Source: Gammaproteobacteria bacterium
Lineage (GTDB): Bacteria > Pseudomonadota > Gammaproteobacteria > RBG-16-57-12
Reading direction: 5' to 3'
Assembly: GCA_022712945.1 (NCBI GenBank)
Contig: JAFLJP010000071.1
Location: 1 to 36,437, forward strand
Length of the DNA stretch: 36,437 nt
Shown: positions 24,549-33,612 of the stretch, one piece after another
Layout of the letters: each line of letters begins with the position of its first letter
How positions within the stretch are numbered: position 1 is the first letter of the stretch
Program-made: the position numbers and the translations under genes
The notes under the pieces: model-generated
Told to the model about the DNA's origin: nothing
The model's database searches: none
What the model saw: the letters and a program-made list of their open reading frames with translations, nothing else

Positions 24549-24569
24549 GAGGTCGAGGATTTACGCCGG
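24549..24569. repeat. Half copy of the dispersed REP-type palindrome
   Basis: GAGGTCGAGGATTTACGCCG resembles the right arm of copies 1 and 2 (GAGGTCGAGGCTTTAGCCGG), again followed by GGTCTGTT as in copy 2. No left arm is present. Confidence 0.45.
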
Positions 24570-24626
24570 GGTCTGTTTGCATACTCTCAATTGGCATATG
24601 TGTGTAAGCGAACTGAGAGCAATAAA

Positions 24627-24652
24627 AAAGCCGCCGAGTGATCGACGGCTTT
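24627..24652 (+). terminator. Terminator after sfsA
   Basis: AAAGCCGCCGA pairs with TCGACGGCTTT over 10 of 11 positions with a short GTGA loop, flanked by A-rich and T-rich bases, so it may work in both directions. Confidence 0.7.
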
Positions 24653-24713
24653 CTGTTTAGCCTAAGAGATGTAGAGTTTATTAAAATACCGCTCTTACTT
24701 GTCTTTTTGCCTA

Positions 24714-24775
24714 CCCTATCTAGGCCGGTATTCGTTGCGTAGCTCACTATGCGCCCAATACCGGCCTAGATAGGG
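24714..24775. repeat. 19 bp perfect inverted repeat
   Basis: CCCTATCTAGGCCGGTATT and AATACCGGCCTAGATAGGG are perfect complements around 24 bases. The 47 bp dispersed repeat begins 5 bases later. There is no T run, so a terminator is less likely than a transposon- or protein-related site. Confidence 0.65.
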
Positions 24776-24780
24776 TGAAC

Positions 24781-24827
24781 AAAAATTCGGCGTAATAACG
24801 GTACGTTAACTTCTTCTACATCCCTAA
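24781..24827. repeat. 47 bp dispersed repeat, copy 2
   Basis: Same orientation as 15285-15331 with three differing bases (at CGG.GTAA, TAC.TTAAC and AAC.TCTTC). Located in the gap between sfsA and the DUF4845 gene. Confidence 0.7.
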
Positions 24828-24892
24828 GTTCCGAGCATGATTTTTTAGTCTTTATTAATCAATGAGTTGTCTGACTTTTTAGTAAAAAGAGA

Positions 24893-24904
24893 CTCCTTAA
24901 GGAG
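24893..24904 (+). promoter_or_regulatory. Self-complementary ribosome binding site of the DUF4845 gene
   Basis: CTCCTTAAGGAG is a perfect 12-base palindrome that includes AAGGAGG, the ribosome site 4-5 bases before the ATG at 24910. Two RNA copies could pair, or the site could be closed by the upstream CTCCTT, although the loop would be too small within one molecule. Confidence 0.4.
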
Positions 24905-24909
24905 GAAAT

Positions 24910-25284
24910 ATGCGCAGTATAAAAAAACAGCGTGGCATGTCAGTGACTGCATTGTTTCTGATTTTAGCGGTGGTCGGAATGTTTTCGTTGGTCGCGATTA
25001 AAATAATTCCCATCTATATGGAAAATGGTCAAATTGTCTCCGCCATGAGCCGCCTAGTGGAAAAAAGCCGGCAGGATGAGATGAGTGTGGCAGAGGTCAG
25101 GAAGAGTCTACGTAGCCGCTTCAGCATCGAGAACATTAAGGTGATTGATGAAGATTATGTTGATATTGAAATTCAACCCAATGGAGACCTTCTACTCTAT
25201 GTCGAATATGAGGATCGTACCAACCTATTCGGCAATGTTGATTTGATTGTCTCATTTGAAGAAGAAATAGGTGCAGCTGATTGA
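24910..25284 (+). CDS. DUF4845 membrane-anchored protein
   Basis: A 124-residue protein with one N-terminal helix (VTALFLILAVVGMFSLVAIK) after a basic start MRSIKKQRG, and a periplasmic domain beginning IPIYMENGQIV. The family is normally found between lepB and rnc in gammaproteobacteria; lepA and lepB are absent upstream here. Its function is not known. AAGGAGG is the ribosome site. Its TGA stop shares a base with the rnc ATG, so the two are coupled. Confidence 0.88.
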   Translation: MRSIKKQRGMSVTALFLILAVVGMFSLVAIKIIPIYMENGQIVSAMSRLVEKSRQDEMSVAEVRKSLRSRFSIENIKVIDEDYVDIEIQPNGDLLLYVEYEDRTNLFGNVDLIVSFEEEIGAAD

Positions 25285-25955
25285 TGGTTGATTTAGATAA
25301 ACTGTCACGTAGACTGCAATATTCATTTCAAAATATTGCGCTGTTGAATCAAGCATTAACCCATCGCAGTATTGGGGCGAACAACAATGAACGGCTGGAG
25401 TTTTTGGGCGACTCCATTCTCAACTTTGTCATCGCAGCACAACTTTTCCAGCAATTTCCCGGTGAAAGTGAAGGGGTGTTAAGCCGACTGCGTGCCAGCC
25501 TGGTAAAAGGTGAAACATTGGCCTTGCTGGCCAAGGATCTTGAGCTGGGTGACTACCTTTCTCTCGGGCAGGGAGAGATGAAGAGCGGTGGCTTTCGTCG
25601 GGAGTCGATATTGGCCGATGCGTTTGAAGCGATTATTGGTGCGGTTTACCTGGATCGCGGTTTTGACCAAGCAAGGGCACTGCTGCTGCGCCTGTTTGCG
25701 GCAAGATTAAAAATAATATCACCTGATGTGACCATAAAAGACCCTAAAACCCGCTTGCAAGAGCATCTGCAAGGGTGCAAAAAAGAGCTGCCAAGCTATA
25801 CGTTGGTCTCACTTGAAGGGGAAGCACATGAGCAGCAATTTGTTGTCTCCTGTCAGATTAAAGGGGTGGATCAATTGACGGAAGGGAAAGGTTCCAGCCG
25901 TCGTAAAGCGGAACAAGCCGCTGCACAAAATTTTTTGGAGAAATTGGGTTTATGA
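25284..25955 (+). CDS. rnc: Ribonuclease III
   Basis: A 223-residue double-strand RNA endonuclease that matures rRNA and cuts structured mRNAs. The catalytic residues are Glu39 and Asp43 in [10 protein letters not shown], and Asp112 and Glu115 in [14 protein letters not shown] double-strand RNA-binding domain fills about residues 153-222 ([26 protein letters not shown]). I start at the ATG at 25284, overlapping the DUF4845 stop; a TTG one codon earlier is possible. It overlaps era by ATGA. Confidence 0.97.
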   Translation: MVDLDKLSRRLQYSFQNIALLNQALTHRSIGANNNERLEFLGDSILNFVIAAQLFQQFPGESEGVLSRLRASLVKGETLALLAKDLELGDYLSLGQGEMKSGGFRRESILADAFEAIIGAVYLDRGFDQARALLLRLFAARLKIISPDVTIKDPKTRLQEHLQGCKKELPSYTLVSLEGEAHEQQFVVSCQIKGVDQLTEGKGSSRRKAEQAAAQNFLEKLGL

Positions 25956-26860
25956 GCAAATTAGCCGAAGGCTTTCGTTGTGGTTATGTGGCGATTGTCG
26001 GGCGCCCCAATGTGGGTAAATCGACGCTGTTGAACTATATTCTTGAGCAAAAAATCAGCATTACCGCCCACAAACCACAAACCACCCGCCACCGCATTTT
26101 GGGTGTGAAAACAACCCAACAGGCACAGGTGATCTATATTGATACCCCCGGCATGCACATGCAGGGCAAACGAGCAATGAACCGCTATCTTAATCGAGCG
26201 GCGAGCGCCTCGATTGACGATGTCAACGTAGTGGTGTTCGTGGTGGAAGGCGACCGTTGGAATGGTGATGACCAGATGGTACTGGAACGACTCGAAAAAG
26301 TAGATGTGCCGGTTATTCTCGCGGTGAATAAAACAGATAAAATCAAGCAGAAAAGCGAACTGTTACCCGTCATCGAGTCATTGTCAGGTAAGCGAAAGTT
26401 TGCCGCCGTAGTGCCGGTATCCGCCCGTAACAGCGACAACCTTGATCGCCTACAGTCTGAAATTATACAGTTACTGCCCGAATCCGATGTGATGGTTTTC
26501 CCTGAAGATCAAGTGACAGACCGCAGCATGCGCTTTCTCGCCGCAGAGCTGATTCGGGAAAAGCTGATTCGGGCGTTAGGTGAAGAGCTTCCCTATGCTC
26601 TGACCGTCGAAATCGAAGTGTTTAAAGAAGAGAAAAAACGCATTCATATTTGTGCACGGGTCTGGGTTGAACGCTCAGGTCAAAAGGCCATCGTTATCGG
26701 AAAAGGGGGCGAAGTACTCAAACGTGTGGGAAGCGATGCACGAAAAGATATGAATAAACTGTTTGACTCCCGGGTGCACCTAGAGCTGTGGGTGAAAGTG
26801 AAAGAGGGGTGGTCTGATGACGAACGAGCCCTGCGTAGCTTAGGTTACGACGACCAGTAA
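25952..26860 (+). CDS. era: GTPase Era
   Basis: A 302-residue GTPase needed for 30S ribosome assembly; it binds near the 3' end of 16S rRNA. The G1 motif is GRPNVGKST at residues 17-25, then G2 with [10 protein letters not shown]3 DTPG, and G4 NKTD; a C-terminal KH domain has the GxxG-type loop in [13 protein letters not shown]. Gene order rnc-era-recO and four-base overlap with rnc are normal for this operon. Confidence 0.97.
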   Translation: MSKLAEGFRCGYVAIVGRPNVGKSTLLNYILEQKISITAHKPQTTRHRILGVKTTQQAQVIYIDTPGMHMQGKRAMNRYLNRAASASIDDVNVVVFVVEGDRWNGDDQMVLERLEKVDVPVILAVNKTDKIKQKSELLPVIESLSGKRKFAAVVPVSARNSDNLDRLQSEIIQLLPESDVMVFPEDQVTDRSMRFLAAELIREKLIRALGEELPYALTVEIEVFKEEKKRIHICARVWVERSGQKAIVIGKGGEVLKRVGSDARKDMNKLFDSRVHLELWVKVKEGWSDDERALRSLGYDDQ

Positions 26861-26861
26861 G

Positions 26862-27575
26862 ATGCCGCGCACCAGTCTGCAACCCGCCTATCTGTTGCAC
26901 CACCGCCCTTATCGAGAGACCAGCTCGATTCTCGAACTTTTTACAGCGGAATATGGGCGTGTTGCGGTGGTGGCCAAAGGGGTGAGGCGAAAAAAATCGC
27001 GTTTGCAGCCGCTTCTTCAACTCTACCGGCCACTGTTACTCTCCTGGCGGGGGCGGGGCCCGCTCTATTCACTTGACCAAGCTGAAGAAAATGGTGCCAT
27101 GCATTCGTTAGCCGGCATCTCAATGATGAGTGGCTTTTATATCAATGAACTGTTGGTGAGATTGTTGCACCATGAAGATGCCTACCCCGCCCTCTATGCC
27201 ACCTACGAATTGCTACTCCAGCAACTGTCACAGGGTGATATCGGTGCCGAATTGGAATGGTTGTTGCGACAATTTGAATTGAGATTACTGCATGACCTGG
27301 GGTATGGCCTTAACCTCGAATACGAGGTTGAAACAGGTGAACCACTGCAACCCGAACAGCGTTACCACTATTTACCTGAGCAGGGTGCTTTTTATTGGCA
27401 GGAGAGTGGCGTGGGTGTGCCACTGCATGGTGCCACCCTGCTAGGTCTTGCCAGCGGAGAGCTGAACGAATCGCGCAGCCGTCGTGAGGCGAAGCAGCTG
27501 ATGCGTCGCATGTTGGCCTCCCTGTTGGGAGATAAGCCGCTGAATAGTCGGGAGCTGATACGGCAGATGATGTAA
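26862..27575 (+). CDS. recO: DNA repair protein RecO
   Basis: A 237-residue protein that helps RecR load RecA onto SSB-covered DNA. The N-terminal OB fold is visible in AYLLHHRPYRETSSILELFT and GRVAVVAKGVRRKKSRLQPL; the C-terminal part is helical and, like the E. coli protein, has no four-Cys zinc site. It starts one base after the era stop. Confidence 0.95.
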   Translation: MPRTSLQPAYLLHHRPYRETSSILELFTAEYGRVAVVAKGVRRKKSRLQPLLQLYRPLLLSWRGRGPLYSLDQAEENGAMHSLAGISMMSGFYINELLVRLLHHEDAYPALYATYELLLQQLSQGDIGAELEWLLRQFELRLLHDLGYGLNLEYEVETGEPLQPEQRYHYLPEQGAFYWQESGVGVPLHGATLLGLASGELNESRSRREAKQLMRRMLASLLGDKPLNSRELIRQMM

Positions 27576-27613
27576 CGTAAGGCGCCCGTAAAATAGTTGA
27601 TTGAGGAGTTAAT

Positions 27614-28354
27614 GTGACACAGCAAAGCAATATTCTGTTAGGGGTCAATATCGACCATGTAGCGACCATTCGCCAGGCGCGTGGTACCCGTTACCCAGAC
27701 CCGATTCAAGCCGCAATCGAAGTGGAGCAGGCCGGCGCTGATGCCATCACACTGCACCTGCGCGAAGATCGTCGCCACATACAGGATCGTGATGTTGAGA
27801 TGCTCAAAGATATTCTGCTGACCCGCATGAACCTCGAGATGGCCGTCACCGATGAAATGCTGGCTATTGCCGAGAAGATAGCCCCAGAAGAGTGCTGCCT
27901 GGTGCCTGAGCGTCGTGAAGAGCTGACGACCGAGGGCGGACTGGCAGTGGTGGGGCAAGAAGAGCGAATGAGAGCCGCATGTGAGCGACTGGCCGCAGCG
28001 AATGTTCGGGTCTCACTCTTTATTGACGCCGACTGTGCACAGATTGAAGCGGCCAAAGCAGTGGGTGCGCCAGTGATTGAGATTCATACCGGCCACTACG
28101 CCGATGCAGAAACAGCACGCGAACGTGAGGTCGAATTGGCACGTATTAAAGAGGCGGTGGCCTTTGGTAACTCAATCGGCTTGCATGTGAATGCCGGGCA
28201 CGGCCTCAACTATCAAAATGTGCAACCGATCGCCGCATTGGCTGAAATAAAAGAGCTGAACATTGGTCACGCCATTATAGCCCGGGCGCTGTTTACCGGC
28301 TTACAACCCGCAGTGATTGAAATGCGACGCCTGATGGAATCTGCCCGTAGATGA
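27614..28354 (+). CDS. pdxJ: Pyridoxine 5'-phosphate synthase
   Basis: A 246-residue TIM-barrel enzyme that makes pyridoxine 5'-phosphate from deoxyxylulose 5-phosphate and an aminoacetone phosphate. Signature stretches are [42 protein letters not shown] and [10 protein letters not shown]. The start is GTG at 27614 after GAGGAG; the ATG two bases earlier is in another frame and stops at once. It overlaps acpS by four bases. Confidence 0.97.
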   Translation: MTQQSNILLGVNIDHVATIRQARGTRYPDPIQAAIEVEQAGADAITLHLREDRRHIQDRDVEMLKDILLTRMNLEMAVTDEMLAIAEKIAPEECCLVPERREELTTEGGLAVVGQEERMRAACERLAAANVRVSLFIDADCAQIEAAKAVGAPVIEIHTGHYADAETAREREVELARIKEAVAFGNSIGLHVNAGHGLNYQNVQPIAALAEIKELNIGHAIIARALFTGLQPAVIEMRRLMESARR

Positions 28355-28731
28355 TTGTCGGCATCGGTACCGATATTGTTGTTGTCGCCAGAATGGCGTC
28401 GGGAATAGAAAAATACGGAGAACGCTTTGCCAGCCGGATTCTTTCATCCAATGAATTAGCGATTTTTAGCCGGCATGCCAACCAGGCCCACTACCTAGCC
28501 AAACGATTTGCTGCAAAAGAGGCGGTGGTTAAAGCGCTGGGTTGTGGTTTTCGTGACGGAATCAGCATGCGACAGGTAGAGATCAGCAATGATCCACTCG
28601 GCAAGCCGCAGGTCACCCTGCACAACAAGGCTGCGGAACGGGCCGGTAACATGGGTGTGACAGAGATTTTACTCTCATTATCGGATGAGCGAGAGTACGC
28701 CGTTGCCTACGTTGTGGCCCAAAAATGTTGA
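28351..28731 (+). CDS. acpS: Holo-[acyl-carrier-protein] synthase
   Basis: A 126-residue phosphopantetheinyl transferase that activates acyl-carrier protein from CoA. The two magnesium-binding residues are Asp8 in IGTDIV and Glu57 in [12 protein letters not shown]. Length and pdxJ-acpS order are typical. It overlaps the pdxJ stop by ATGA and is the last backbone protein gene before the island. Confidence 0.96.
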   Translation: MIVGIGTDIVVVARMASGIEKYGERFASRILSSNELAIFSRHANQAHYLAKRFAAKEAVVKALGCGFRDGISMRQVEISNDPLGKPQVTLHNKAAERAGNMGVTEILLSLSDEREYAVAYVVAQKC

Positions 28732-28746
28732 TGGCATAAATAGCCC

Positions 28747-28774
28747 TTGCGTTCTAACTTTTTTTTGTTAGAAT
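28747..28774 (+). promoter_or_regulatory. Likely promoter of the initiator tRNA gene
   Basis: TTGCGT (28747-28752) and TAGAAT (28769-28774), 16 bases apart, followed by ACGCCAC. The spacer contains TTCTAAC and the -10 region GTTAGAA, which together form a hairpin around eight T and might also end acpS transcription. Confidence 0.5.
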
Positions 28775-28788
28775 ACGCCACAAGTTGA

Positions 28789-28843
<55 letters not shown>

Positions 28844-28865
<22 letters not shown>

Positions 28866-30508
28866 ATTCTATCTATTAAGGCTTGGGACTTGTTATCATT
28901 TGCTGGTAATAGTTGGAGTTTTTTCAGTTTCAGGGGGGTAGTCATATCCACACTCTCTTTAGCAATATTCAAAATACCGGCAAGATCACCATATAGATCA
29001 ATAGCTAGCTCGCCATCCCTTGGTGTTAGTACAATTTTCTCGATTAATGCTCTTAGATGCTCTGCTGCTTCGCCGCGTGATCCATCTTTATTTAGTGAGT
29101 TTCGCAAATTCTCTACACTTTCGCGGTAGCGCGCAGCCATGCAAGGGTGCAGCAAAGGCTCGTTTGAATCTTTATGAGCTGCCATAACACGCTCTAATTC
29201 TTCTACGCGGCTCGTCAGGTTTACCAAATCACCCTTGACCATAGAAGCCGGAATACCGTCTTTGATAGCCTGCACAAGGTTATGACGTTCTTTGCTAAGC
29301 TTGTTTAATTCACTGTGATAACGCTTTTGCGCCGTGTTTTTATCTTTTTGCAATATACTCAAGTGCTTCGTATATTCCTCGCAAAATATCTGTACCAGTT
29401 CGCTTTGCATCAATCGTGATTGCAGAGCGCTTAATACATGATTTTCTAATATTTCGCGTTTGATGGTTTGACGGTTGCTACATACAGCTAGCCCTTTGTT
29501 TTTAGAAGTCGAGCAGCCGTAATAATGTGCATTGACTTTGGAGTACCCACCGCCACATACGCCACATTTTGTAAGCCCTGAAAGTAAATATTGCGGGCGG
29601 TTTTGACTCCAAAGCCCTGCATTTTTTCGGTCTAAGGTTTTTTGGCGTGCTTTGGCGGCATCCCATAGTTCTTGGCTGACGATTCGAAGCTCAGGAATTT
29701 CTTGTCTGATCCATTCAGACTCTTCATTCAACCGTGCAACGCGCTTGCCTGTGTCAGGGTTTTTAATGGAACGTTGCCGATTCCATATGAGATGGCCAAT
29801 ATACAACTCGTTGTTTAATATGCCGGTTCCGCGTTTGCGATTGCCGTTAATTGTTGACTGCCCCCAAGCACTACCAGATGGGCAGGGAATGCCCTCCTCG
29901 TTAAATGTGGCTGCAATGGCTTTGGGAGATTTGTTGTGATGAGCATATTCAATGAATATGCGTTTGATTATTTCGGCTTGGTTTTCGTCTATCTCGCGAT
30001 CACCCTTGATAGCTTCGCCAGAAGCATCAAAGTGCTTTACCACTTTATAGCCATAGGCTAATCCGCCGCCAGATTTGCCCTTTTCCACACGCCCGCGTAA
30101 TCCCCTTCGGGTTTTATCTGCTAGGTCTTTTAAAAACATAGCGTTCATAGTGCCTTTTAACCCGATATGTAGAGAAGAAATCTCTCCTTCAGAAAGTGTG
30201 ATGATCTTCACACCCGCAAATTCCATGCGCTTAAAAAGACCTGCAATGTCTTCTTGGTCACGAGATAGACGATCCATAGCCTCGGCTAAGAGAATGTCGA
30301 ACTCACCGTTCATAGCCGAGGTCATAAGGCTTTGAATACCGGGGCGCAGGAGCGATGCTCCTGAAATACCCATATCTGAATAGCATTGCTGTATTTCCCA
30401 GCCTTTAATATCTGCTTTTTCGCGGCAAAGCCGGACTTGGTCTTCTATGGAAGATGTACTTTGCAGGTCACTGGAGTAGCGAGCATAAATGCTTACACGT
30501 TTTATCAT
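28844..30508 (-). CDS. Large serine recombinase (integrase of the island)
   Basis: A 554-residue site-specific recombinase. The N-terminal resolvase domain has YARYSSDLQ with catalytic Ser12 and EAMDRLSRD (Arg80, Arg83). The recombinase domain spans about 145-290, a zinc ribbon has Cys315, Cys318, Cys332 and Cys343, and a coiled coil (380-445) and C-terminal domain (ALIEKIVLTPRDGELAIDL) follow. It would insert and excise the island. Codons 549-554 and the stop are inside the tRNA-fMet gene, so excision would change the protein end. It starts 2 bases after the 61-residue gene. LPANDNK near the end recalls alphaproteobacterial relatives. Confidence 0.95.
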
Positions 30509-30510
30509 AG

Positions 30511-30696
30511 TTAATTACCACCTTTATTTGGGTGATGGTCAGCAGCGCGTTTGCGGTAATCTTCTTCAGCAGCATGGCGCGCCATAAGCCTAACCAGCGC
30601 AATAACTCGCGCATCTAAGGAGTCCTGATTATGACTCCGATTTGCCAGACCTTGCAACTCAGCCTGCTTATTTTGTTCGGCAGGCTTATTCATCAT
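30511..30696 (-). CDS. Small basic-acidic protein upstream of the recombinase
   Basis: A 61-residue soluble protein with the helix LDARVIALVRLMARHAAEEDYR and a polar tail. Start is ATGATG, so either of two Met codons may be used. It is separated from the recombinase by 2 bases, so they share an mRNA. Short helical proteins of this kind do stand before serine recombinases in other genomes, as I recall; a role as recombinase partner or directionality factor is only a guess. Confidence 0.6.
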   Translation of the reverse strand: MMNKPAEQNKQAELQGLANRSHNQDSLDARVIALVRLMARHAAEEDYRKRAADHHPNKGGN

Positions 30697-30937
30697 AAAT
30701 TCTCAAAATTGGGCGGAAAGCTTGTGGTATTTCCGCCCTTACAAGTTTGAGGCGCGTGATCTTGCATATATTGGATGGTGCGCTAGGGGTGAACTGCGCA
30801 AATACAAGACCATGCGCTTGTATAACTATTATAAGTTGATGCTGGTTAACAAACGGTAAAGAAAAACCTTCAAACATGGCTGTGACAGCCAGTTTTGAGT
30901 GAGTTATTAAGTTAAGGTTAATGGGCATGGCGCTCAT
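30686..30937 (-). CDS. Uncertain 83-residue frame between coupling protein and recombinase genes
   Basis: The ATG overlaps the stop of the coupling-protein gene (ATGA), and the stop overlaps the next start by 11 bases, which favours a real gene. The protein (MSAMPINLNLITHSKLAVTA to FRPILRIYDE) has no recognisable domain, little charge pattern, and its 3' part is the hairpin at 30711. It may instead be a leader or spacer region. Function not assigned. Confidence 0.4.
   Translation of the reverse strand: MSAMPINLNLITHSKLAVTAMFEGFSLPFVNQHQLIIVIQAHGLVFAQFTPSAPSNICKITRLKLVRAEIPQAFRPILRIYDE
30711..30738 (-). terminator. Hairpin, possible terminator or attenuator
   Basis: GGGCGGAAA and TTTCCGCCC are perfect nine-base arms around 10 bases. 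Read leftward it is followed by AATTTTGAG, a weak T run. It lies between the coupling-protein part and the recombinase part of the operon and inside the 83-residue frame, which questions that frame. Confidence 0.5.
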
Positions 30938-32589
30938 GTGCGTCTCCCAAGCTTATGGCGGACAGGCTTATCCTTCGGATAATTCTTTTCGTGATAAGGC
31001 GATTTTTTTGCCAAACTTCTCCATGGCTCAATCTGAAAGTAAGCATAGCGATGCGCTTTGATCACCATTTGCCCATCAATAGCAATTAATTGATGATCCA
31101 AATCCATGCGCCCAATCTCATCGGGCGTGACCACAGGGGCTGCGCGTTCATTAATAGATAATCTCCAAGGTGAGTGAGGATTAGATTGATCCCTCGAATA
31201 TGAACGCGCCTTTTTAGTGCTATTACCGATGCGCGCGCTCCAGCCTTTGCGATCAAGCTCGCCCCTTATGCTCCAAGCTTGAACAAGACTTGATTGCTCT
31301 TCAATTAGCCCAGCCATTTGAGTGCCGTAAATCTCTATAGGCTGCCTACGTGATTGAAATACCATCCACAGGCGAACACCCTTGCTGGGAAGAAGTGATA
31401 AAGCTTTGGATAGATTAGGCAGCTTACCGATATTGCCCATCTCTTCTAATAACATCATCATATGCGCAGTCTTCGGCGCGGCGGCGGTTGCCTCTAGCAG
31501 CAACATAGCGATTAGCCCAAGGGCAGAGCCGTGAGTTTCAAGCTTGGCTTCTGGCAGAATCACATAAAGGGTGGTATTACCATCAAGCACGTCTGATAAT
31601 TTAAAATCAGAGCTACTCATAGCCTGACCCATTAATGAGTGCGTATCATAAATCTCAAGAGCGTTCATCGCATTATCACGAAACGCGCCGAAGGTTTTTA
31701 TATATTCATCTTTTAGCATTTCTGATAAAGCATTACCGTAATCATGAAGTAAGCCGTTAAGCCAATCGCTATCACGCATCTCTACGGCTATTTGCTTTTT
31801 ATCCTCTGAGCTTGACCAGATAAGCTTGCGAAGTGTTGGCAAATTGCAATCACTCGGCATAAAGAGAGGCATATAAAGTAAGAAGGTGATTAGCAAACGG
31901 CGCGCGCCGTTACGAAAAAACACACCATCACCCATATCATTGGGCTTTTCTGAGATGAGCTGGAAGGCAACGGAGCGCGCAAGATCAGGCAAATCCTTGC
32001 CTTTATTATTCATTACATCATCAACTAAGATGCGTAGAGGATTAAAGTTTTGCCCTTCAATTCCCAGCACATTAAACGGATTAAAGATTAAAACATTTGC
32101 CCCGCGAGACTTTCGGTAGCTCGCAGTGATAGCGGTAAGCTCGCCCTTAACATCGGTAACAAACATAGAGCCGCTAAACCAGTGCATAAGAGCTGGCACA
32201 ATTACAGAAATAGTCTTACCCGTTCGCGAAGGCGCGAAGGTGAGCATATGACCATTACCACTTGCAAAGGGATCGTAAAATAATGGCTTGCTTCCAAATG
32301 AGCCAATGTAAAAGCCATTGGTTAATTTCTTAACGAAACTATCTTCACTGGTTGCGAGGCGCGCATGACCATATTCGTTAGAGATAACCCTGCTTTCGTG
32401 AAGAAGGTTTATTTGATGTGTTGCCTCAAAGGCATGATGCAGGAAGATAAAAATATTTTTGATAAATGCCAAAGCAGCAATAATCATTACCGCCATGCCC
32501 CATCCATACCAACCATTAAGGCTAGATAGCCACCAGCCTGCAATAAGCAAGGCTAGTGTGAAGCTGATATGAATGAGGGCGGCTAACAC
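30934..32589 (-). CDS. VirD4/TraG-type conjugative coupling ATPase
   Basis: A 551-residue type IV coupling protein, which in conjugation brings the DNA-protein substrate to the secretion channel. Two N-terminal helices (about 4-22 and 28-50) anchor it; then GHARLATSED, Walker A APSRTGKT at 119-126, the strand FVTDVKGEL at 143-151, and Walker B LLEEMGNIG at 380-388. The usual Asp of Walker B is Glu here. The start is GTG, 3 bases after the VWA gene stop, without a clear ribosome site, so it is probably coupled. No relaxase or other type IV channel genes are visible in the window. Confidence 0.87.
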   Translation of the reverse strand: MLAALIHISFTLALLIAGWWLSSLNGWYGWGMAVMIIAALAFIKNIFIFLHHAFEATHQINLLHESRVISNEYGHARLATSEDSFVKKLTNGFYIGSFGSKPLFYDPFASGNGHMLTFAPSRTGKTISVIVPALMHWFSGSMFVTDVKGELTAITASYRKSRGANVLIFNPFNVLGIEGQNFNPLRILVDDVMNNKGKDLPDLARSVAFQLISEKPNDMGDGVFFRNGARRLLITFLLYMPLFMPSDCNLPTLRKLIWSSSEDKKQIAVEMRDSDWLNGLLHDYGNALSEMLKDEYIKTFGAFRDNAMNALEIYDTHSLMGQAMSSSDFKLSDVLDGNTTLYVILPEAKLETHGSALGLIAMLLLEATAAAPKTAHMMMLLEEMGNIGKLPNLSKALSLLPSKGVRLWMVFQSRRQPIEIYGTQMAGLIEEQSSLVQAWSIRGELDRKGWSARIGNSTKKARSYSRDQSNPHSPWRLSINERAAPVVTPDEIGRMDLDHQLIAIDGQMVIKAHRYAYFQIEPWRSLAKKSPYHEKNYPKDKPVRHKLGRRT

Positions 32590-32592
32590 GGA

Positions 32593-33612
32593 TTATTTCT
32601 TAATATTTAAGGTTTGAAGACCTGAAAGAGACACGCCGAGAGAATGAAAGAATCTTTCAAGCTCTACGTCAAGATTCTGTGTTGATACAAATTCAAGATC
32701 GGGAAGCCCCGACAAATTATCCTTATCGTAGCTCCCCGCCCAGAACACAAAGAGTTTCGAATTGCTCTCTTTTTTTGTAACGCTAAGACCAGATAAGCCT
32801 TTTTCATATTTAACCGTATTCATGCCATCTGTTACGACAATAACGATATTAGGGAAATTTATTTTTGAGTGTTTTGTAGTGGTTGAAAAACCTGTGGAAA
32901 TTGCTTTATATAAAGCAGTCACGCCACTTGCTTGCAAAGGTTGGTTTAGCAGATAAGTTGATGCAGGGCAGCTTATCTGCCTATTAACATCACGCGCACT
33001 CAAATAATTAACATCATTGCTAAATGTAATTAATTGGCAGCGCGTAAAATCCGGCAGGTCATGCATGAACTGCTTGGTTGCCTTAATCACTTGATCCATA
33101 TGCCCATCCATTGAGCCGCTGGTATCAAGCGCAATGGTGATCGGAATAGTAAGTGATCCCGGAGTTTGCAACGGCGTATAGCTATAACCCAATGGATTGA
33201 AATCCACATCAAACATGGCAATGTCTTTTGGATTGGGAGCTATAATTTCATTGTTGATCCCATAGAACAGTGCTGATACTTCGCCACCATTAACGCTTGC
33301 TATGCTGACATGGCTAACGCCGCCGCCAGCAATAATGATAATTCCTGCATCTTTATGAAGTCCGAAAGATTTAAAGGCTCGCCCATCCCTAAGCTTCAAA
33401 TCTGATCGCCTAACTTTAAGGGCGAGCAGATCATCATGCGAGGCAGATAGGTCTATTTGAAAATCCACCTTGCCAAGTGTTTTGATAAATTGGTCAGGAT
33501 CATTGATCTCAAATTCACTGGTTTGCAGCTCTTTGGGCTGTATAACTGCAATCGCAAAAGCTTGGTTTGAGATCAGGGTAAGTAAAATAGTTTTAAGCAA
33601 TAGCTTAATCAT
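32593..33612 (-). CDS. Exported von Willebrand A-domain protein
   Basis: A 339-residue protein with a signal peptide (MIKLLLKTILLTLISNQAFA) and a VWA domain at about 155-330. The metal-ion site is complete: DTSGS at residues 163-167, and the later Thr and Asp in VVVTDGMNTVKY. The first 150 residues are an unassigned beta-rich domain (FQIDLSASHDDLLALKVR). VWA domains bind partner proteins through a metal, so a periplasmic or surface adhesion or assembly role is plausible. It overlaps the upstream gene by ATGA and is followed by the coupling ATPase. Confidence 0.8.
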   Translation of the reverse strand: MIKLLLKTILLTLISNQAFAIAVIQPKELQTSEFEINDPDQFIKTLGKVDFQIDLSASHDDLLALKVRRSDLKLRDGRAFKSFGLHKDAGIIIIAGGGVSHVSIASVNGGEVSALFYGINNEIIAPNPKDIAMFDVDFNPLGYSYTPLQTPGSLTIPITIALDTSGSMDGHMDQVIKATKQFMHDLPDFTRCQLITFSNDVNYLSARDVNRQISCPASTYLLNQPLQASGVTALYKAISTGFSTTTKHSKINFPNIVIVVTDGMNTVKYEKGLSGLSVTKKESNSKLFVFWAGSYDKDNLSGLPDLEFVSTQNLDVELERFFHSLGVSLSGLQTLNIKK

